Origin: Gnetum montanum
Lineage: Eukaryota; Streptophyta; Gnetopsida; Gnetales; Gnetaceae
Assembly: GCA_015680685.1 (NCBI GenBank)
Contig: MNCI01009575.1
Location: 4,982 to 39,880 of the forward strand
Length of the DNA: 34,899 nucleotides
Direction: 5' to 3'
Under the pieces are notes generated by a model, which was not told where the DNA came from, did no database searches, and was given only the letters and a program-made list of their open reading frames with translations. The position numbers were made by a program, and so were the translations under genes. Of the stretch, positions 20,140-31,193 are shown in pieces. Positions within the stretch are counted from its first letter, which is position 1, and every line of letters begins with the position of its first letter.

Positions 20140-21076
20140 GGTTTGCAAGTAGGGACTTGAATTAAAAAAAAATATGTAAATTATATATTTTTTATTTTTT
20201 ATATTTTACCTTTATTAAATATTATTTTTAATTTAAATTAAATTAAAAGTATTTGCAAAGAATCCTATGTACTTCTATTTGCACTTCTGCTAAATTTCCT
20301 AGGATTCATGAATCCCTAACATAAGGTGCAGAGGGTCATCTGCTGACCATGTTTCTAATGAAATCTTGTCGAAAAGGCCTAGGAGATATGCTAGCTTCTA
20401 GGAGATATGCTAGCTTCTAGGAGGTGTGCTAGCTCCAAAAAGCTAGTGCATCCTCCTTTCGTTAAAATTGTAATTTCAATCCTAACTAAATCTGGGGTTT
20501 AAGACACATGTCCCAAGAAGTTTCTTCAAACCCAAAAAGATTCAAAAGTCTTGAGAGATACCAAGACATGGCCCAAACAAGAAAAAGTAGGAAAGGAAAG
20601 GAAACAAAAATTACTTACATAAGGCCCAGAATGACTAATGCATTTTGTTGAACAATAGTTTGAATGTAAATATAGTATGTTACACTAACACCTACATGTC
20701 TAGGGCTTATTATCATACCCTAAAAATTAGCATAAGGATTCCTTCAATAAAACATGCTTAAGTTATTTTCTAGAAACAATCCTTTGTATTTTACCTATTC
20801 TTATTCTCTAGAAATCAACTCTAGAAACAATCCTTTGTGTTTTAACTATTCTTATTATTTTAAATCATGAAGTCAAAGAATTTTCCTTGTGAATAATCAC
20901 AAGCAGTGTGAGCAAGAATTGTTGGCAAATTAGTCCCCTCATAATGCTTGTTGATTGTCACAACTTATGCACAATCATAGGTGACGTGGGCTAAGTATCG
21001 CAACAAACCCTATCCTCTATAATGCCTACCCATTGCCACATAGACCAAGCGACCTAGGGTATAATTATAGGAGATG
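20140..21076. other. Intergenic DNA between elements C and G, with two short tandem repeats
   Basis: No gene is seen. A 19-bp unit (CTAGGAGATATGCTAGCTT) is repeated three times at 20379-20434. A roughly 51-bp unit starting CTAGAAACAATCCTTTGT is duplicated at 20770-20871. 20160-20250 is almost pure A+T. Confidence 0.6.
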
Positions 21077-21081
21077 TGCAT

Positions 21082-21885
21082 TGATGGGACGCGATATCGC
21101 ATCAGTCGTGATATCGCATCTTCCCCTACAATATCGCGTACGCGATATCGCAGTGCGCCATCAAATATATAAATAAGAGGCAACTGTCCCTTGTTTCTCA
21201 GTTTAGGCCTAGACCATAGCGAAACTTTGGCATTTTTACCTCTCCAGAGATAGAATAATTTCCATGTGCTTGTAGTAGGAGCTCCAAAGTGAACAGATCT
21301 TTATTCGAGCAATTTTGTACCTGAACGCACAATTCTGTACAGCAATAAAGACGAACTTTTTGGATAAACCTTGTAGTGCATGGACTAAGCTAGATAGGAT
21401 TTTATTTATTGTTCATCATTTAAATGCTTTATTAGTTAATTAAATCTCTCTCAACCCTTCTCCCATAGTTAAGTGCATTCAGTACAACCGCTTTGAGCAC
21501 GTGCGTTACGCTTGGTAATCCCTGCAACGAATAGCATTTGGTAATCCCAAAGGTTGCATTGGTTTAGGGTGTGAACGGTAAGTGGTTATGGATACTGATG
21601 CTAGGTTAATTAAGACTTAGTTAGTTAAATTTAGTTAATTAGTCTCTTCACCCTTTACCTCATTAGCATAGGTGATCAAAACATAAAAGATATAAAAATC
21701 ACATACCTCAGACTTACTTAACCATACAACCGTGACAAATACAAGTAAGTCTGGGAAGACAACGAACGATTAACCTTAAGTGTTCCATAAGGCGTATAGG
21801 CACTTAGTCTGTGGAGTTTGACCGGATTGAGTGTGTAACCCTCGTATTCATATGGTTGAGTGTAGGGGTACCTCGCCACTCATCA
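21082..21885 (+). repeat. 5' LTR of element G (804 bp)
   Basis: U3 has several GATATCGC-type palindromic units (21090-21150) before TATATAAATAAG (21166-21177). R stem-loop arms: ATCTTTATT 21297-21305 and AATAAAGAC 21344-21352. U5 TTGG repeats lie near 21512 and 21538. It has about 20 bp more in the U3 array than its 3' partner. Confidence 0.92.
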
Positions 21886-21886
21886 T

Positions 21887-21904
21887 TGGCGCCGTTGTCG
21901 AGGA
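21887..21904 (+). promoter_or_regulatory. Primer-binding site, tRNA-Asp type
   Basis: TGGCGCCGTTGTCGAGGA lies 1 nt after the LTR. It is complementary to the 3' end of plant tRNA-Asp (which ends ...GGCAACGGCGCCA), with two mismatches, as in Athila-type elements. The equivalent site in element D is extended into a whole tRNA copy. Confidence 0.9.
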
Positions 21905-22030
21905 CTAAGTTGTTTGCGCGCTAAGTAGAACATAGGATATTATCCACATCTTTGGGAAGCTTAAACAAACCCTTAGGGTTAATTAGAAGAAAATTTAAAC
22001 AATGGTCAGTAGCACATCCATAAAATAACA

Positions 22031-23798
22031 ATGTCTTCTTCTTCTCATAAAAGCACTTCACCACCTAGGGATCACACAAGAGACGTCGACAATCTAACAC
22101 ACGTAACCCAAATCTGCCAGTTCCTTAAGAGTATCAGGTAGTGTATACTCATCATGATGAGTATATACCCGATTTTACCTTTATCCTCCATCAGGATGAA
22201 CAACTGCGTTGGCAAGACCTACAAGGTAACATAGTGTTACCCCTAGATCGGGCAGTCCTTAACATGCTCCTTCGTCTTCTTGTACAGATAGGCATGATGT
22301 AGCTATACGCTAAATACATTGTAGGTGATCTTGACACAAGGGATTACCATCCCACAACAGCACAATGTTTAAGGGATTTGCGGAAGGAGAGCTACCATAC
22401 ATCGTTGAAGGACAAGGGGGTCCCGCACATCCTAAATGAAATTGGAGATGGTGAACCAGTTATAACTAGTTCTCCATCAAATAATGTTCCCTCTCCTAAC
22501 GATAGTGAGGAGGTTGGGTATCAGAACCTATATTCTAGAATTCACAACCCTGGTTCTAATCCCCATGAACACTAAGTGTTCACTGAGGGAACAAAAACAC
22601 ATGACAAGGATAGGCATTTGGATTGTCATCACGATCAGGGCTGTAGCCACCGAAGAGACGGTAAGAAACATCGTCATGGTGATGATTCTCCTTCTTCTTT
22701 ACCTTCATCACATCATTCACCCTCTCCTTCCACATCAGGATGCAATCACAAGGAGCACAACGATGAGGATAAGGGTAAGCGAAATGAGAGACCTCGACGA
22801 GAGAGTCGCGAGCGAGGACGAGGACACTTTAGGGAGTCAAGGCATGAAAGAAGGGAAATTAGGGAACCACATAGGCATCATAGACATCATGAGAGAGATG
22901 ATCATGATGAACCCCTACTAGCAACTTGGAGTATGTTAGATATTACGGAGGCAGTCAGAATACCTACAAGGCACCAAAAAGATATCCAGATCAAGAGATT
23001 AGATATGAACAATATCCCACGGTTTGAGGGGGGATACAACGCTGATCTGTAGAATCACTTACAGGCATTCCATGATGCATGCACCTTGCAAAATATTGAG
23101 AACAAGTGGCAAAAGTTAAAGTTGTTCCCTAGGACACTCATAAAAGAAGCAGAAAGCTGGTACCGGTCCTTAGAGCCAGAAACCATTAGGAGGTAGAGTA
23201 CGATGTTAGAACTCTTTAAATATAATTACCAAACGTACTCCAGAGTGTCCAACTTGTGTAAGTAGATCCAAGGATGGAAGCAAGGTAATCACGAGCCCTT
23301 GGATGCTGCCATGGGCTGATATTATGCATTGCTACATCATTGCCCGGGCCATGGTTACGCACAACAGGATCAACTCTGCCACCTCGTAGATGGGCTAAGA
23401 CACGAAACTAGGAGAACCCTTGGGACATATGCCCAAGGGAGATTATCTGAACTTAGGTCCCATGAAATTCATCAGTTTTTGGAGCAAGTAGCTAAAGAAG
23501 AAGGGGAGCTACAAAAAATAGAAAGCATGGAAGAGTATAACCGCGATCCTTCCCTCTGAAAGAAGGGAGTGAGACTCTGCGATGAAGAGGATGAGTCACC
23601 ACTCAAAGAGTTGATGAATAGAAAAACCTTTCTGCTTCAAGAATTAACAACGAAAGCATCGGCTAAGGTAGATGAAATATGGAGCTCCTTAGATAGTAAA
23701 ATTGAAATTGTCCTGAAAATCATAGAGGAGTCTAAGGAGGAACAAAGTAGTCACCCTGACAAGAAAAAGTGGAGAGATTCAAGCCATGCACATGACAA
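22031..23798 (+). pseudogene. gag: Ty3/gypsy gag (element G), decayed
   Basis: ATG at 22031 opens MSSSSHKSTSPPRDHTRD. A frameshift near 22135 leads into the main frame, which reads on to the N gap. Around 22590-22900 lies a very basic His/Arg/Lys/Asp-rich stretch. From about 22960 the retrotransposon Gag core is seen: IPRFEGGYNADL, LQAFHDACTLQNIENKWQKL, FPRTLIKEAESWYRSL, and later YAQQDQLCHLVDGLRHETRR. In-frame stops include TAG at 22300, TAA at 22573, TAG at 23050 and more at about 23195, 23263, 23317 and 23557. No zinc knuckle is seen; it may lie in the gap. Gag would form the virus-like particle. This copy is dead, but enough is intact to define the family. Confidence 0.85.
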
Positions 23799-23844
23799 NN
23801 NNNNNNNNNNNNNNNNNNNNNNNNNNNNNNNNNNNNNNNNNNNN
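23799..23844. other. Assembly gap (46 N) inside gag-pro
   Basis: A run of N. The reading frame differs by one position between its two sides, so the run is probably not the true gap length. Confidence 0.99.
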
Positions 23845-24787
23845 ACCAGACCCATATGGCTACTACGTGCAGCAGCCGGTTTCTCCAAGTGACTCTATGG
23901 GTCATGAAACTCCACAACGTCACTACCAAGTTCAAGAGTATTTTAGGACTCCTTCTTCTCTAGGAGACACACCACATACATACCATCCTACGAATCCATC
24001 TGCATCTCTTACGCCAGTAATTCCACTACCTCCTATTCCAAAAATGCAAGGGGAACTTCCCACTCAACCGCAGCAACGCAATGCTACGAGAGCTATAAGC
24101 CTTCAACCCACTGCTGGTTCTGACAACCACAAGAAGAAAAGACCTTTCTTCAGAACCAAAAGCCCAAACAAACTCTCACAACCAAAAGTAGTTGAGTCTG
24201 TGTACACTCCTCCAACAATTAAGGCTTCGGAGCTCCCTTCAAACCAAAAACAGAGCTTAACACACACGGAGATGTTAACACATACCGTTACTGACTGGAT
24301 CAAGGTAGGCCACCTTCCCAGGAAACTCTCTGACCTTGGAAGTCCCTTAATCTACCTCCAAGTCACTGGGAACGAACCATGTAAGGCTCTTCTTGACTCA
24401 GGTTCCGGAGTCAACTTAATCTCATGAGAAGCCTGGAACCTACCTCCACTCAAGAAGAGCAACATTCAATTAGAGTTGGCTGACCAATCCATCACCATTC
24501 CCTTGGGATTAGTGGAGGAAATCATTACCGCTGTGTGTGATTGATCATACCCAACTGATTTCCTAGTGATAGAAGTTAACAGTAACAAAGGGGACTTCCC
24601 AATTATAATGGGGAGGGCATGGCTCAGCACCATCAATGTGTGCCTAGGAATTCACGATCTTTCCTTGGAAATATCTAAGGAAAATATTTATGAAAAGATC
24701 GAGAAGAAGAAAGTTCTATACATCACATATAGTGACACAGAGGGTGATGACATGGAGGAATGCTCAGCATTTCCTGCATGCAACTAG
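23845..24787 (+). pseudogene. Retroviral-type aspartic protease region (element G), decayed
   Basis: After the gap comes a Pro/Gln-rich linker, then from about 24320 a retropepsin-like domain: PLIYLQVTGNEPCKALLDSG with the active-site triplet D-S-G (usual form D-T/S-G), followed by GVNLIS. The flap/back strand region is FPIIMGRAWLSTIN, equivalent to the ILGRPFL motif of plant gypsy proteases. Stops at about 24425 (TGA) and 24541 (TGA) break it. It would cleave the Gag-Pol polyprotein. Downstream (24788-25041) no reverse transcriptase is found, so the polyprotein is cut off by deletion just after the protease. Confidence 0.85.
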
Positions 24788-26076
24788 TGTGCATAAGAAA
24801 ATCAGATACAAAGATGCCTATATGTAGCAACCATACAATAAGAGAACACCCAGTGGTTGAGGGCTGATCAAGAGAGAAGCCCACCAACATGCATGGAACA
24901 AACTGGGGGAACAACTTGCACCCATAACAAAAGCATAGATACATTGGAATATGAGTGTCGCCAACTTCCAACCCTGAACCTGAAAACATGAATCGGGAGA
25001 AGTTGGACACTTCTAAAAAATTCAAATAGGCATTCATTATTTTGGATCTCTCCCTTTCCATTCAGTCATGGGGGAGATGGCCACCTATGCTAATCATTTG
25101 GGGTCCTCAATTCTTTTTAAGTTTTTTTTTACACATTTTTGTTTTGCACATTTTTGTTTTACAAATTTCTTTAACTTTTCTTGTTTTTTGTTTTACAACA
25201 TCGTTTATGCCTTTTTCATTTCTTTGTGTGCGTGTGTGTGTGTGTTATCCATTTCATTAAACTTTGTCATTTAATAAGTGTTATTAATGATAGTATGAAC
25301 TGTTTCTATTGATTGCTAATGTTTAGCTTTTACCTTTAAGATTATGATGTTGATACTAAGGTATGGTTCTTTTGATATGACAGGTAATGAGTCCACTTTA
25401 TCCATACATCCACAAATTTCTATGGTCTCTCTCAGCTTGGAAATGTATAGTCGCTTTTTCAATAATAAGAACTATCAACAAATCGATGACTGGGTATTTC
25501 TCAAACTAAGGAACAAGGATTGAAAAGGGTGTAACTTCAAGGGAACTTGATGCATTTATGTTGGCCATTCTCTTGGGTGCTTGGATGTTTTCATGTTGGA
25601 GTTTTCTTACCATTTCGACATTGCTCCATCATCGGGAAGCTAAGCTAATAAAATAACAAAGTCTTTGCATGGTGTGGTTCTCACGTATAAACATACAAAA
25701 AAAGAGAAAAAAAAATAGTGAGGATTCAAAGCACACTCCTTAGAAGAAATATTCATTTGGACTACAAGCACTGGTTATGGAACTAAAATAAACATGTTCC
25801 CTCTAACTAAGGCCCTTCTTACTTCCCATTCTCTCCTCCATTTCGTCGGAATGGTGGTGGCTCTTTGGTGAAGGCATTATTGTTACTTCAAGTGGATGGA
25901 TTGGCCAAATGCATTAATGCGAAGTCACTGGATGTGGTTTGTTGAGGCTAGACTATATCTCCAGATCCACATCAGCCATACCACAACTCAGCCAATGGAC
26001 CTTTCACCGAAGCAAGGTATCAATTGCATTATGATTCATTTACCCTTGCTAATAAAAGACTGTGTTGTGTGTGCAG
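24788..26076 (+). other. Deletion junction and post-pol spacer of element G
   Basis: 24788-25041 has broken coding-like text without a recognisable domain. From 25042 the spacer common to elements B and D begins: polypurine-like TTCAGTCATGGGGGAG (25061-25076), TTTTGTTTTACA tracts, a GT microsatellite (about 25226-25246), TTTGCATGGTGTGGTTCTCA and GATTCAAAGCACAC. The 14-bp array with TATA box found in B and D at the end of the spacer is not seen here. Confidence 0.65.
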
Positions 26077-26302
26077 ATGGCAATCATACAACAACAAATT
26101 CGATCTGGAGGGAACACTTGGAATGGATTGGTGCTGAAACAGCTATGCAAGGAGCAAGATCGATGGCGCACTTATGGATAACCAATGAAAGGTGCAATCT
26201 TGGCGTTGGCAGCAGCAGACTTCTTCTCTTTTCTCTTTTCTCTCTCAACTGCCGAATAAGGCCTAATGTCAAATGTATAAGGTGTTCACTCTTGTTGTCG
26301 TA
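26077..26302 (+). pseudogene. Stub of the extra ORF, element G
   Basis: ATGGCAATC at 26077 follows TGTGTGTGCAG, a good splice-acceptor-like sequence, just as the extra ORF starts after AG in B and D. The reading MAIIQQQIRSGG and onwards lasts only about 30 codons before a stop. The rest of the ORF, including the coiled coil, is missing. Conserved pre-LTR sequence resumes around 26270. Confidence 0.5.
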
Positions 26303-26438
26303 AACACCAGTTTTGTCTTATTCTGTAATGATGATCCGTTCACATGTCATCCCATTCACCATTAGTTCCATTTGAGTCAATAACCCCATACCGTCCCAAT
26401 ATTTTGTAAGGAACTCGAGGATGAGTTTTTATTCAATC

Positions 26439-26447
26439 ATGGGGGTA
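26439..26447 (+). promoter_or_regulatory. Polypurine tract of element G
   Basis: ATGGGGGTA abuts the 3' LTR. The same position in B and C has GTGGGGATA and ATGGGGATA. Confidence 0.8.
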
Positions 26448-27231
26448 TGATGGGACGTGATATTGCATCCCCCACGATATCACATATGTAATATGATAGT
26501 GCATCATCAAATCTATAAATAAGAGGTGGCTCTCCCTTGTTTCTCAGTTTAGGCCTAGACCGTAGCGAAACTCTGGCATTTTTACCTCTCCAAAGATAGA
26601 ATAATTTCCATGTGCTCGCAGTAGGAGCTCCAAAGTGAACAGATCTTTATTCAAGCAATTTTATACCTAAATGCACAAATGTGTACAGCAATAAAGATGA
26701 ACTTTTTGGATAAACCTTGCAGTGCATGGACTAAGCTAAATAGGATTTTATTTATTTTTCATCATTTAAATTCTTTATTAGTTAATTAAATCTCTCTCAA
26801 CCCTTCTCCCATAGTTAAGTGCATTCAGTACGACCGCTTTGAGCACGTGCGTTACGCTTGGTAATCCTAGCAACGAATAGCGTTTGGTAATCCCAAAGGT
26901 TGCATTGGTTTAGGATGTGAACAATAAGTGGGAACGGATACTGGTGCTAGGTTAATTAAGACTTAGTTAGTTAAAGTTAGTTAATTAGTCTCTTCATCCT
27001 TTACCTCATTAGCATAGGAGATAAAAACATAAAAGATATAAAAATCACATACCTTAGACTTACTTAACCATACAATTATGAAAAATACAAGTAAGTTTGG
27101 GAAGACAATGAACGATTAACCTTAAGTATTCCATAAGGCGTGTAGGCACTTAGTCTGTGGAGTTCGACTGGATTGCGCGTGTAACGCTCATATTCGTATG
27201 GTTGAGTGTAGGGGTACCTCGCCACTCATCA
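26448..27231 (+). repeat. 3' LTR of element G (784 bp)
   Basis: TGATGGGACG...CTCATCA. TATAAATAAG at 26514-26523. R stem-loop arms ATCTTTATT (26643-26651) and AATAAAGAT (26690-26698). The U3 GATATC array is shorter and more worn than in the 5' LTR. Confidence 0.92.
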
Positions 27232-27236
27232 TGCAT

Positions 27237-28839
27237 CAAATACTAGAGGTCAATCTAAACTTCTCACAATGCTTATCCATGATCCTAATAATCCATATCC
27301 AAGTGAATGAAACACCAAAGAAGATAGAAATTGAGGTACAAAAGGTCATGAATGATTTGAAAAATGTATAAACAACACATTATAATTAAAATCCAAGGAT
27401 CCTAGCTTGACCATGCCATCTGGTATGATAAGCGAGATAAACCATGACTCATGGTTAGGTCATGGTTAAATCCATGATGCCATCACAAACCATGCCACTC
27501 ATCGCTTCACCTAACCATGACCTCACCATGAGTTGTGGTGTATCTCATAAGTTAAGAAATGCACACCTTAGCTCTAGTTTTTACTTCTTGTGAAACCATG
27601 ACTTATAGTTCACTCATGGTTGAGGACAATAACCTCACCACAACATGTGGTCATCGCTATTTCCTTCACCATGAATTGTGGTAAACATATGGCAAGTTGT
27701 GGTGGTAAGAATGCCACTAGAGATGGGTTAAAAGATACAAGAAAAATGGGAGTTAGTGTAGAACTAAAATCAAAATAATAGATCAAGTGTTACAATGATT
27801 ATAAAGACATGAAGAACAAGGAATACTTCATTGTAAGAGATTACATAAGCATAGAATCATAATTGATATGGTAGAAGACATTGGAGGCATAACAAGATGT
27901 TAAGGCTTAGACCTAGTTGCTCTACCTTTGCAAGTTTGAAAGACTTAAAATACCCAAGATCATATATGTTGAAGCACCAATATATCCATATCACCAATGA
28001 GAGAGATTGATCAACATGAATGGACAAATAATGCATGTAAAGCACAACCCTACCCTTATAAATAATATTAGGGTTTCTAAGTCAAACTAGAAATATGGTT
28101 CACAATCTAATATCAAATTGATAAATTCCATAATAATTAGAAAAGCTAGCCAAGAGTTCAATAAATATTAGGAAGTCTAGGTCCACTTTAGAAAAGAAAT
28201 AGAATAAAGCTTTAGTAAGTTTTAAGAAAAAATATAATATTTTTCCAAAATATTCATCTACTGGTTCATGGCATGTGTCATCATCATATCAATAACTTCC
28301 AAATATAAATCTAAATGCAGAATAAAATTATATTTTATAAAAATATACTAGAGGTTTCCAAAAAGAAGAATTAAAACAATAATAAAGCATAATATTTATA
28401 AGAAGATAAAGCACAATATCTATACCAAAAATTCAAAGCAACCAAATATCATAAAAGGCATAAGATTATAATCAATTCAATAAAAGACATATCAAAAGCT
28501 ATGAACCATACAGGCAAATCTCTTAGGAGAAGTTAAATCATGCTAGAAGAAAAAGATTAGGGGTTAGAATCATGGGTGGTTATAGATCATCCTTAAAGTG
28601 TTTAATTAAACTTTTAATGTTGTCTCTTGACTATATAAACGTGTATTTTATCTAATTTAGGAACTTTATTATCTTATCTTTAGACATGACCAAACCATCT
28701 GAATTGGTAAGTGATTTTGTTCTTATTTAATTCATTTTTTGAAAATTCTATAAAAATATTAGAAATAAAGGAAAGAAAATAATCTATTTACAAAATAATC
28801 TATTTACAAACCAACAAAAATTAAAAACAAAAACTTTAA
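27237..28839. other. AT-rich intergenic DNA between element G and the LINE
   Basis: No gene is supported. The notable part is a cluster of ACCATGA/TCATGGT and TTGTGGT words at 27430-27720, containing the hairpin listed separately. The rest is A-rich sequence without visible repeats. Confidence 0.55.
27434..27546. repeat. Imperfect inverted repeat (34-bp arms, 45-nt loop)
   Basis: Left arm 27434-27467 (GAGATAAACCATGACTCATG...) pairs with right arm 27513-27546 (AACCATGACCTCACCATGAG...), with about four mismatches and some G-T pairs. Size and arm length suit a small foldback/MITE or a pre-miRNA-like hairpin. No flanking target duplication was found. Confidence 0.65.
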
Positions 28840-29961
28840 TAACATTGATTATATCAAATGTATTAAGGAGACAAATGAAAGAATTTTGATAAAAGACACT
28901 GAAAGTTTGGATAGGTGAACAAATTATTTTCAAGAATTATTAAATGAAGAATTTTCAAGAGAATACATTCAAGAAGATAAACCAAATTTTGGCCAACTAA
29001 TGAATTTTTTTCTTTGAGGTGAAGAAAACTGTATTAAAGATGAAAAATAGAAAAGCTATTGGAATAGATAATATGCCTATAGAAGCTTGGATAGCACTAG
29101 GAGATGCATAAGCTTCATGGCTAATATAATTATTTAAAAATATTTTAAAGGATAGAGAAATGCCCAATAATTGAAGAGAAAGCATTGTTATTCTCATCTA
29201 CAAAAATAAAGGAGATGTACAAAATTATGCAAACTCTAAAGCGATCAAACTAATGAGTCATACTATAAAGCTTTAGGAGATAGTCACAGAGCAATATCTC
29301 AAACTTGAATAAATAGTATCAGAAAATCAATTTGGATTTATGCTAAGGGTATTTTCTTGATGATTATTGATGGAGAAATTCAAAAAATAAAGAGAAAATC
29401 TACATATGAGCTTCATTAACTTAGAAAAAGGATATAACAAAGTGGCTAGAGATATTATTTAGTAAATCTTGTAGAGGAAAAACATCCCTAATAACTAGAT
29501 TAAAGTGATTGAATGCATGTACAAAAGAGCTACCATTAAAATTAAAACAACTTATGGTATTACTTCTGATTTTTAAGTCATAGTAGGTCTATATCAAAGA
29601 TCTACACTCAACCCATACTTATTTTCCATTGTCATAAATGAATTATCAAAGAAAATACAATATTAAATCCCTTGATGTATGCTTTATTCAAATGATATCA
29701 TGTTGGTGGATACAAATTTAGAAAAAATTGCTTCTAAAATAGAGAACTGGAGACATACTCTAGAATCAAAAGGTTTAAAAATTAGCAAAAGTGAAGCAAA
29801 ATAAATGGAATGAAATTTCAATAATACCATAAATAGTAATGGAATAGAAGTGATAATTCAAGACCAAAAAGTCCCTCACTGCAAACATTTCTATTACATA
29901 GGATCAATCCTCTAATCAAATGGTGAAATTGAAAAAGATATAAGAAATATAATTGACATAG
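28840..29961 (+). pseudogene. RTE-like LINE reverse transcriptase, decayed and interrupted
   Basis: Plus-strand text follows plant RTE-type non-LTR reverse transcriptases: IKCIKETNERILIKDTE (from about 28850), VKKTVLKMKNRKAIGIDNMP (fingers), IVILIYKNKGDVQNYANSKA, IKLMSHTIKL, VSENQFGFM, a worn INLEKGYN (usual FIDLEKAYD, carrying a catalytic Asp), VIVGLYQRSTLNPYLFSIVI, then LYSNDIMLVD at 29682-29711. The catalytic YADD box is degraded to YSND (29685-29696). It goes on through KGLKISKSEAK to EIEKDIRNIIDIVI and stops where LTR E begins. Many stops and frame changes. The 3' tail of the protein type (as seen at 7250-7640) should lie beyond the inserted elements. Confidence 0.8.
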
Positions 29962-30299
29962 TGATAAATTGAGTTTTTACATGACTATGATATCGAGCAT
30001 TTGATATCAGAGCCATCATATCAGATCCCTGATATCGAGGCACAAGCTACGATGTCAGATATCTGATATCTCAGACACGTGCAAGCCTTTAAATACGACA
30101 CTTAGGAACATGATCCAAACAACAATTTTCATTCCACCTTATCAAAACTCTTGTAGTTTATTTTTGTAGCTTAGTGATAGAGTGTATGCCTGCAGTGTGG
30201 TGTGAAGTGATTAAAAAAAATCTTTATTTGAGTATCTTGTACTTGGACATAAGTGTGAATGAAAATAAAGATCAAGATTACTTTTCACCATTGCAACAT
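29962..30299 (+). mobile_element. Partial LTR 'E', cut by element D
   Basis: Begins TGATAAATTGAG inside the LINE. U3 has four 14-bp units in exact register (29988-30043: TGATATCGAGCATT, TGATATCAGAGCCA, TCATATCAGATCCC, TGATATCGAGGCAC), two looser ones to about 30075, and TTTAAATA near 30088. R stem-loop arms ATCTTTATT (30220-30228) and AATAAAGAT (30264-30272). It breaks off at TTGCAACAT where LTR D starts; the remainder is expected beyond D, outside the window. Confidence 0.75.
29988..30095 (+). promoter_or_regulatory. U3 promoter of LTR E: GATATC-cored 14-bp array and TATA-like box
   Basis: Four perfect-register 14-bp units with ATATC cores are followed by degenerate units, then CCTTTAAATAC. 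It has the same spacing rule as LTR C but a different core sequence. Confidence 0.6.
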
Positions 30300-31192
30300 T
30301 GATGAAGCGCTAAACGGTCAATGCGTTGACTAGGCTACGTATACATGGCCTCGTATAAGTGGCCGCGTCAACACGGCCCCGTCGATGCATCCCTCCATGC
30401 GTCGATGTGGCCCCGTTTACATAGAGCCTGTTTCAGCCTATAAATAAGTGGGCTCCTACCACACTTAGGTACCTTTTTTAGGTAGTTGTAGCGAAGCTCT
30501 TGCAGTTTGTTCCCATGAGAGTTAGAATATTTTCCAAGTGCTTGTAGTAGGTGTGAGAAAGGTTTCTGGCTCTTTATTCGACCGCCGATGTACCTAAGCC
30601 CATTGGTGTGAACAGTAATAAAGATGAGCTTTTCAAGCATTCCTTGCAGCAATTGGACTTAGTCATTTGATGCATTTATAGTTTAATATTTCTATGCTTT
30701 AATAATTCCTTAAGTTTTTTTTGTTATTATTTTAATCGCTATTGCTCTTTTATAGTTCATAGAAACCATAAGTACGACCATCTCGAACATAAACCCAACA
30801 CTTGGCAACCCAGTGATGCTTAACGTTTGGTAACCCAGTAGTGGTTAGGGGATGCTCAGGATGTGCACGGAAGATGGGATCGGATACTTATGCTAGGAAG
30901 AGTTATGATATAGATTAGAATAATTATAGATTACGTATTATTCCATTCCAAGAATTAGATGCTAGAAGATAAAGTGAAAAATCCATAAAAATCAGTTGCC
31001 TCAATCTCACTTAACCATCACAATCAGAACATCACAAGTGAGGTTGGGAAGACAATGATCATTCTAACACAAGGCTTTGCTGGGTAAGGTCTGGTGTATG
31101 CAAAGTGCTTATAGTCTACGGAATTCGAACGAGTCGCGTGTGAACGCCCATGATTTGCATGGTTGAACATAGGGGTACCTAGCTGCTCATCA
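30300..31192 (+). mobile_element. 5' LTR of element D (893 bp)
   Basis: TGATGAAGCG...GCTGCTCATCA. U3 units at 30339-30352, 30353-30366, 30367-30380, 30381-30394 and 30401-30414 (all 14 bp, cores GTATAC, GTATAA, GTCAAC, GTCGAT, GTCGAT), then CTATAAATAAG at 30438-30448. R arms TCTTTATT (30571-30578) and AATAAAGAT (30617-30625). U5 TTGG repeats at about 30802 and 30827. It is inserted in LTR E; the 5 bp before it are AACAT. The 3' LTR is not in the window. Confidence 0.85.
30339..30448 (+). promoter_or_regulatory. U3 promoter of LTR D: 14-bp array plus TATA box
   Basis: Five 14-bp units, with one 6-bp interruption (CCATGC) before the last, lead to the TATA box. The unit GTCGATGTGGCCCC includes GTGGCCCC, an exact match to the class II TCP site GTGGNCCC. 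Binding is inferred only. Confidence 0.6.
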
Positions 31193-31193
31193 T

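Larger units (their letters stand above)
21077..27236 (+). mobile_element. Complete non-autonomous Ty3/gypsy element G, TSD TGCAT
   Basis: The element proper is 21082-27231, with an exact 5-bp target duplication TGCAT on both sides (21077-21081, 27232-27236). LTRs are 804 and 784 bp (TGATGGGACG...CTCATCA). The primer site TGGCGCCGTTGTCGAGGA matches tRNA-Asp, as in Athila/Tat elements. The interior holds decayed gag and protease, then jumps past reverse transcriptase, RNase H and integrase into the post-pol spacer, a stub of the extra ORF and the polypurine tract. It could only have moved with enzymes supplied by a relative. LTR divergence by eye is roughly 8-10%, so the insertion is old. Confidence 0.93.

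Noticed and set aside
20379-20434. CRISPR-like direct repeats
   Set aside because: Three 19-bp units are contiguous with no spacers; a simple tandem repeat in plant DNA.
22484-22921. 145-codon ORF overlapping gag in another frame
   Set aside because: A shadow of the gag frame, which has the recognisable Gag core and continues on both sides.
25226-25246. GT repeat as a Z-DNA or regulatory element
   Set aside because: A short, ordinary microsatellite in a T-rich spacer; no further support.
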